Both the position numbers and the translations under genes were made by a program. From Terrimesophilobacter sp964651535 (lineage in GTDB: Bacteria; Actinomycetota; Actinomycetes; Actinomycetales; Microbacteriaceae), in contig CAZYYE010000004.1 in NCBI GenBank assembly GCA_964651535.1, positions 1 through 64,000 of the forward strand: 64,000 bases of DNA, written 5' to 3'. The notes below the pieces were generated by a model. That model worked only from the letters and a program-made list of their open reading frames with translations, did no database searches and was not told the origin of the DNA. Positions 60,764-64,000 of the stretch are shown one piece after another. The number at the start of each line of letters is the position of its first letter. The first letter of the stretch is position 1.

Positions 60764-61032
60764 GAAGGCGAAACCCGTGGATCGGGATCTTGTGGTCGAT
60801 CGGGATCATCCTCGTGGTGGTCGCGTACGCCGCCGGGGTCTGGCAGTCCACCTTTTATTACCCGCCGCCGGGTCGCCCGGATCCCGGACCCGTGGTGGAT
60901 TTCCTTCAATCGCTCGGCGACGTCCTGAAGGGCCCCGCGCTCCTCGTGGGGTTCGCCACGATCGTCGGCCTGTTGTTTCTGCACGCGAGGAACCATGCGC
61001 GGAAGAAGGGAAAGAGTCGTCCTCAGGGCTGA
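60760..61032 (+). CDS. Small membrane protein, paralogue B
   Basis: A 90-residue hypothetical protein starting RRRNPWIGILWSIGIILVVV (first membrane segment), then a soluble loop with YYPPPGRPDPGP, and a second segment LKGPALLVGFATIVGLLFLH with a basic tail. It resembles paralogue A and overlaps it by 4 bp (ATGA). Probably inner membrane; function unknown. Confidence 0.78.
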   Translation: MRRRNPWIGILWSIGIILVVVAYAAGVWQSTFYYPPPGRPDPGPVVDFLQSLGDVLKGPALLVGFATIVGLLFLHARNHARKKGKSRPQG

Positions 61033-61181
61033 TCCGCGCGAAAAACCCTGTCCGTGAGGGCCTGAACGTCGCGGTCCAGTGTGCCAAACCGTCGGTCGAA
61101 CTTGTCATTCATCGACTCGAATAGAGTGCCTATCTCGTTGCGAAGTCTTCCCATCTCGGTTCGCACGCTCCCAATCTGCAC
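61023..61181 (-). CDS. Possible small helical protein or remnant (52 residues)
   Basis: From a GTG at 61181 the frame reads QIGSVRTEMGRLRNEIGTLF then ESMNDKFDRRFGTLDRDVQA and LTDRVFRADQP. The charged, heptad-like pattern suggests a coiled coil. It occupies the 184-bp gap between paralogue B and the lipid kinase, overlapping paralogue B by 10 bases. No Shine-Dalgarno is evident. It could be a real small gene, a fragment of a larger coiled-coil gene, or chance. Confidence 0.3.
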   Translation of the reverse strand: MQIGSVRTEMGRLRNEIGTLFESMNDKFDRRFGTLDRDVQALTDRVFRADQP

Positions 61182-61216
61182 TGAAACTGTGCGTGTGATG
61201 ATCGTGAGCGAGGCAG

Positions 61217-62218
61217 CTACTCCGGCACCCTCACGATGAGGGACGCTGGATCCGTGTAGCACTCCACCGCGGTGACCTTCCCGAATTCGTCGCCGTCAAG
61301 CTGGAACTCTTCGGGGCGCTCAAGCTCTACCTGCAGGCGGGTACCTCGAAAATAGGCGACATCCCGCACATCCGCCGTGAGGTCGATGATCTTGCGGCCG
61401 GCCGCGCTCCTGCGCAGCACTCCGTTCTCCCATGTGATCTTGTTCCACACCCGTAGCCAGCCGAATCGGCCGCGCGGTTTGAGGGCGGCGATATCCAGGA
61501 TGCCGTCATCCAACTTCGCCTCCGGAAGAAGCAGGATTCCGCCAGGCAGAGAGCCACAGTTTCCAATGATGAGGGTGTGGGCGGTGAGCGGGCGATACGC
61601 ATCATCGTCGAGCCGGTACCGCAAGCGCACCGGCTCAAGTTCAGGAAGGGCGCGCATCCCGGCATCGACATAGGCGAGCCAGCCCACCGCTTTTTTGAGT
61701 TTCGAGTTCGTTTTCGCGATCATGCGCGCATCCAGACCGAGCCCCGCCATGACCAGAAACCCGTGGCTTTCCGTCGAACCGTCCTCGCGCGTGATTTCAG
61801 CGATGCCCAGGTCGATCACTCGATCGCGGCCGGCGAATGCGGTCTCGATTGCGGATTCCAGACTCGTCACCGTGAGTTCCAGATTGCGCGCGAGCAGATT
61901 TCCGGTGCCCGCGGGGATCAGTCCGAGAGGAACTCCGCTTCCGCGCAACCCCTCCGCGACGGCACGCACGGTCCCGTCGCCTCCCGCGGCGAGGACGAGC
62001 GCAGCGCCTTTGGTCAGAGCATTGCGTGCCATGCCGGCACCAGCATCCGATGGGCTGGTTTCGATCCACCTGGTGCGCGCCCACTGCGCGTCCGCTTCGG
62101 CCTTGTCGACGATCCTGCGCAATTTCCGCAGGTCCACCTTCGTCGGGTTGAACACGACGGCAGCGTGAGGCTTCCGTGTCGAATCGCGACCCGTCCCCGC
62201 CACCGCATCGGCTGTCAC
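61217..62218 (-). CDS. Diacylglycerol kinase family lipid kinase
   Basis: A 333-residue cytoplasmic/peripheral enzyme. The catalytic domain contains ALVLAAGGDGTVRAVAEGL with GGDGT and GLIPAGTGNLLARNL, both ATP-binding motifs of the DAG/sphingosine kinase family. The C-terminal beta domain has IGNCGSLPGGILLLPEAKLD and DDGILDIAAL. It phosphorylates diacylglycerol or a related lipid using ATP. The GTG start at 62218 fits the TACGGT box 6 nt upstream. Confidence 0.9.
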   Translation of the reverse strand: MTADAVAGTGRDSTRKPHAAVVFNPTKVDLRKLRRIVDKAEADAQWARTRWIETSPSDAGAGMARNALTKGAALVLAAGGDGTVRAVAEGLRGSGVPLGLIPAGTGNLLARNLELTVTSLESAIETAFAGRDRVIDLGIAEITREDGSTESHGFLVMAGLGLDARMIAKTNSKLKKAVGWLAYVDAGMRALPELEPVRLRYRLDDDAYRPLTAHTLIIGNCGSLPGGILLLPEAKLDDGILDIAALKPRGRFGWLRVWNKITWENGVLRRSAAGRKIIDLTADVRDVAYFRGTRLQVELERPEEFQLDGDEFGKVTAVECYTDPASLIVRVPE

Positions 62219-62224
62219 GACTCA

Positions 62225-62230
62225 ACCGTA
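62225..62230 (-). promoter_or_regulatory. Leaderless -10 box of the lipid kinase gene
   Basis: TACGGT on the minus strand, 6 nt before the GTG at 62218. Only 18 bp separate it from the divergent serS box. Confidence 0.5.
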
Positions 62231-62248
62231 CGTCACAGAACAGTTCAA

Positions 62249-62254
62249 TAGACT
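62249..62254 (+). promoter_or_regulatory. Leaderless -10 box of serS
   Basis: TAGACT, 6 nt before the GTG at 62261; identical hexamer to the pheA promoter. No Shine-Dalgarno. Confidence 0.55.
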
Positions 62255-62260
62255 GGGAAC

Positions 62261-63526
62261 GTGATTGACCCCCAATTGTTGCGCGACAACCCGGACGCCC
62301 TCCGGCGATCGCAGGGAGCCCGCGGCGACTCCATCGAATTGGTGGATGCCGCGCTCGCGGCGGATGTTCAACGTCGCGCAGCCCTCACCGCGTTCGAAAA
62401 CCTTCGCGCAGAACAGAACGCGTTCGGCAAGACCGTCGCCGCCGCCTCGAAGGACGAAAAGGCGAAACTCGTAGCCCAAGCTCAGGCACTCGCCGCGAAG
62501 GTCAAGGACGCGAATCAGGCGGTCACGGACGCCGAAGCCGAGTTCGACCGCATTGTCGGTTCGATCGCGAATCCGATCATCGAGGGGGTCCCCGCTGGCG
62601 GGGAAGAGAACTTCGAAACGCTGCGGGAAGTCGGAGAGAAAGCCCACTTCGACTTCGAGCCCCGCGACCACGCTGATCTCGGCGAATCGCTCAAGGCGAT
62701 CGATGTGGTCCGGGGTGCGAAAGTTTCCGGCAGCCGATTCTATTTCCTCACCGGAATCGGGGCGCGGCTGGAGATCGCGCTCATGAACATGGCCCTCGAC
62801 AAGGCGATCGCCGAAGGTTTCACGCCGCTCATCACGCCGACGCTCGTGCGGCCGGAGATCATGAAGGGCACGGGATTCCTCGGCGAACACGCGGATGAGG
62901 TGTACTACCTGCCGGCTGACGATCTTTATCTGACGGGAACGAGCGAAGTGGCGCTCGCCGGTTACCGCTCCGATGAGATTCTCGATCTCGCAGGCGGGCC
63001 GCTGCGATACGCGGGGTGGTCCACGTGCTACCGGCGCGAAGCGGGGTCGGCAGGCAAAGACAACCGCGGCATCCTGCGCGTGCACCAGTTCAACAAACTG
63101 GAAATGTTCAGCTATGCTCTGCCGGAGGACGCCGAGAGCGAGCACGAGCGTCTCCTGGGGTTCCAGGAGGAGATGTTGCAGGATTGCGAGCTGAGCTATC
63201 GCGTGATCGATGTTGCGGCGGGTGATCTCGGTTCGAGCGCGGCACGCAAATTCGACATCGAAGCCTGGGTTCCCACGCAAGGCACGTATCGGGAACTCAC
63301 GAGCACGAGCAATTGCACGACGTATCAGGCGCGCCGGCTCGACATCCGGTACCGGACCCAGTCCGGCAAGACGGCACCTGTCGCGACCCTGAACGGCACG
63401 CTCGCGACGACCCGGTGGCTCGTGGCCATTCTCGAAACTCACCAACAGAAAGATGGATCAGTGCGAATCCCGAAAGCCCTTCAGTCATATCTTGGCGGCC
63501 TCGAAACCATGGAACCGGTCAGTTAA
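62261..63526 (+). CDS. serS: Seryl-tRNA synthetase
   Basis: A 421-residue class II synthetase charging tRNA-Ser. The first about 100 residues are the coiled-coil arm (ALTAFENLRAEQNAFGKTVA and neighbouring helices). Motif 1 is GFTPLITPTLVRPEIM, motif 2 CYRREAGSAGKDNRGILRVH, and motif 3 LNGTLATTRWLVAILETHQQ. TSTSNCTTYQARR is the usual serine-site region. The GTG start and the lack of Shine-Dalgarno fit a leaderless message. It is followed directly by a HAD phosphatase gene. Confidence 0.97.
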   Translation: MIDPQLLRDNPDALRRSQGARGDSIELVDAALAADVQRRAALTAFENLRAEQNAFGKTVAAASKDEKAKLVAQAQALAAKVKDANQAVTDAEAEFDRIVGSIANPIIEGVPAGGEENFETLREVGEKAHFDFEPRDHADLGESLKAIDVVRGAKVSGSRFYFLTGIGARLEIALMNMALDKAIAEGFTPLITPTLVRPEIMKGTGFLGEHADEVYYLPADDLYLTGTSEVALAGYRSDEILDLAGGPLRYAGWSTCYRREAGSAGKDNRGILRVHQFNKLEMFSYALPEDAESEHERLLGFQEEMLQDCELSYRVIDVAAGDLGSSAARKFDIEAWVPTQGTYRELTSTSNCTTYQARRLDIRYRTQSGKTAPVATLNGTLATTRWLVAILETHQQKDGSVRIPKALQSYLGGLETMEPVS

Positions 63527-64000
63527 TTGACGACTTCCGCAACTGCAGCCGATTCCTCCAGCGACACGTGGCTCGTCGCCCTCGACATTGACGGCACGGT
63601 CATTTACGAGGACGGAACCATGACCGACGCCGTCGTCGAAGCGGTACGGCATGTCCGCGATGCCGGCCATGTCGTGACTTTGGCTACCGGGCGCTCCTGG
63701 GAGATGACGCGCCCTATTCTCGAGTCGCTGGAACTCACGCCCGAATACGTCGTGTGCGCGAATGGCGCGATCACGATGATGCGCGACGAGCTCGAGGAGT
63801 CCGGCTATCGACGCGAGTTCATCGAGACCTTCGACGCCGGGCCGGTGCTCCGCCGAATCCGGGAAGGACTCCCGGGAGGGCGATTCCTGGTTGAGGACCC
63901 GCAAGGGCACCGCCTCTTCACGAAGGGGATGAACGAGTGGAACCTGAATAACTCGACGGAAGTCGAGTTCGAGGAACTCGCGAGAACCCCGGTGACGCGC
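63527..64000 (+). CDS. HAD superfamily hydrolase, Cof-type (3' end outside window)
   Basis: The frame from a TTG at 63527, immediately after the serS stop, is open to the window end (158 codons). Motif I is LVALDIDGTVIYEDG with both catalytic aspartates, and VVTLATGRSWEMTRPILESL is motif II with the Thr/Ser. The Cof-like capped subgroup dephosphorylates sugar phosphates or cofactors. TTG is the only in-frame start before motif I that does not overlap serS. Translational coupling to serS is likely. Confidence 0.82.
   Translation, partial: MTTSATAADSSSDTWLVALDIDGTVIYEDGTMTDAVVEAVRHVRDAGHVVTLATGRSWEMTRPILESLELTPEYVVCANGAITMMRDELEESGYRREFIETFDAGPVLRRIREGLPGGRFLVEDPQGHRLFTKGMNEWNLNNSTEVEFEELARTPVTR

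Overview
The window looks like chromosome of a high-GC actinobacterium, most likely Microbacteriaceae. This rests on codon use, frequent GTG starts, many leaderless promoters with TANNNT -10 boxes, a RamB-type regulator beside the glyoxylate-shunt genes, a CelR/CebR-type LacI regulator with its exact operator, and the pgm/pheA/serS neighbourhood. No phage, transposase, CRISPR array, rRNA or tRNA gene was seen. No stretch longer than 300 bases lacks a gene; the longest gap is 9049-9317.

Layout. 2-1003: 3' part of a membrane protein with a septum-formation-like domain. 1040-1420: YtrA-type GntR regulator. 1625-7458 (minus): polyamine-type ABC importer with a YtcJ-like amidohydrolase. 7612-12277: RamB-like regulator divergent from isocitrate lyase and malate synthase. 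12344-17261: thioesterase, MarR regulator with FMN reductase, AsnC regulator with dimethylargininase-like hydrolase, AidB-like acyl-CoA dehydrogenase. 17285-24103 (minus): amino-sugar operon (GntR regulator, kinase, SIS isomerase, GH84 enzyme, sugar ABC importer), divergent from a GNAT acetyltransferase and an oxidoreductase (24317-25926).

25928-45638: rhamnose locus. rhaI, rhaAD, rhaB and lldD (minus) turn L-rhamnose into DHAP and pyruvate. Divergently come a cupin protein, an unassigned glycoside hydrolase, a dipeptide-type ABC importer with a fused permease-ATPase, and an SGNH esterase. A GH78 rhamnosidase and a LacI regulator close the locus. Three identical LacI-type operators tie the units together.

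45676-50955: MarR/MFS pair, then a chain of hydrolase, HIT protein, lipoate ligase, small protein and orphan DNA methyltransferase. 51095-56817 (minus): cellobiose operon (binding protein, two permeases, GH1 beta-glucosidase, CelR-like regulator) behind twin CelR-type operators. 57028-64000: VanY carboxypeptidase, phosphoglucomutase, prephenate dehydratase, two small paralogous membrane proteins, lipid kinase, seryl-tRNA synthetase and a HAD phosphatase cut by the window end.

Themes across genes: three independent sugar-importer operons carry a strong hairpin right after the binding-protein gene; at least nine genes look leaderless; three intergenic regions hold long inverted repeats, two of which share a 16-bp core; four convergent gene pairs have touching or overlapping stop codons.
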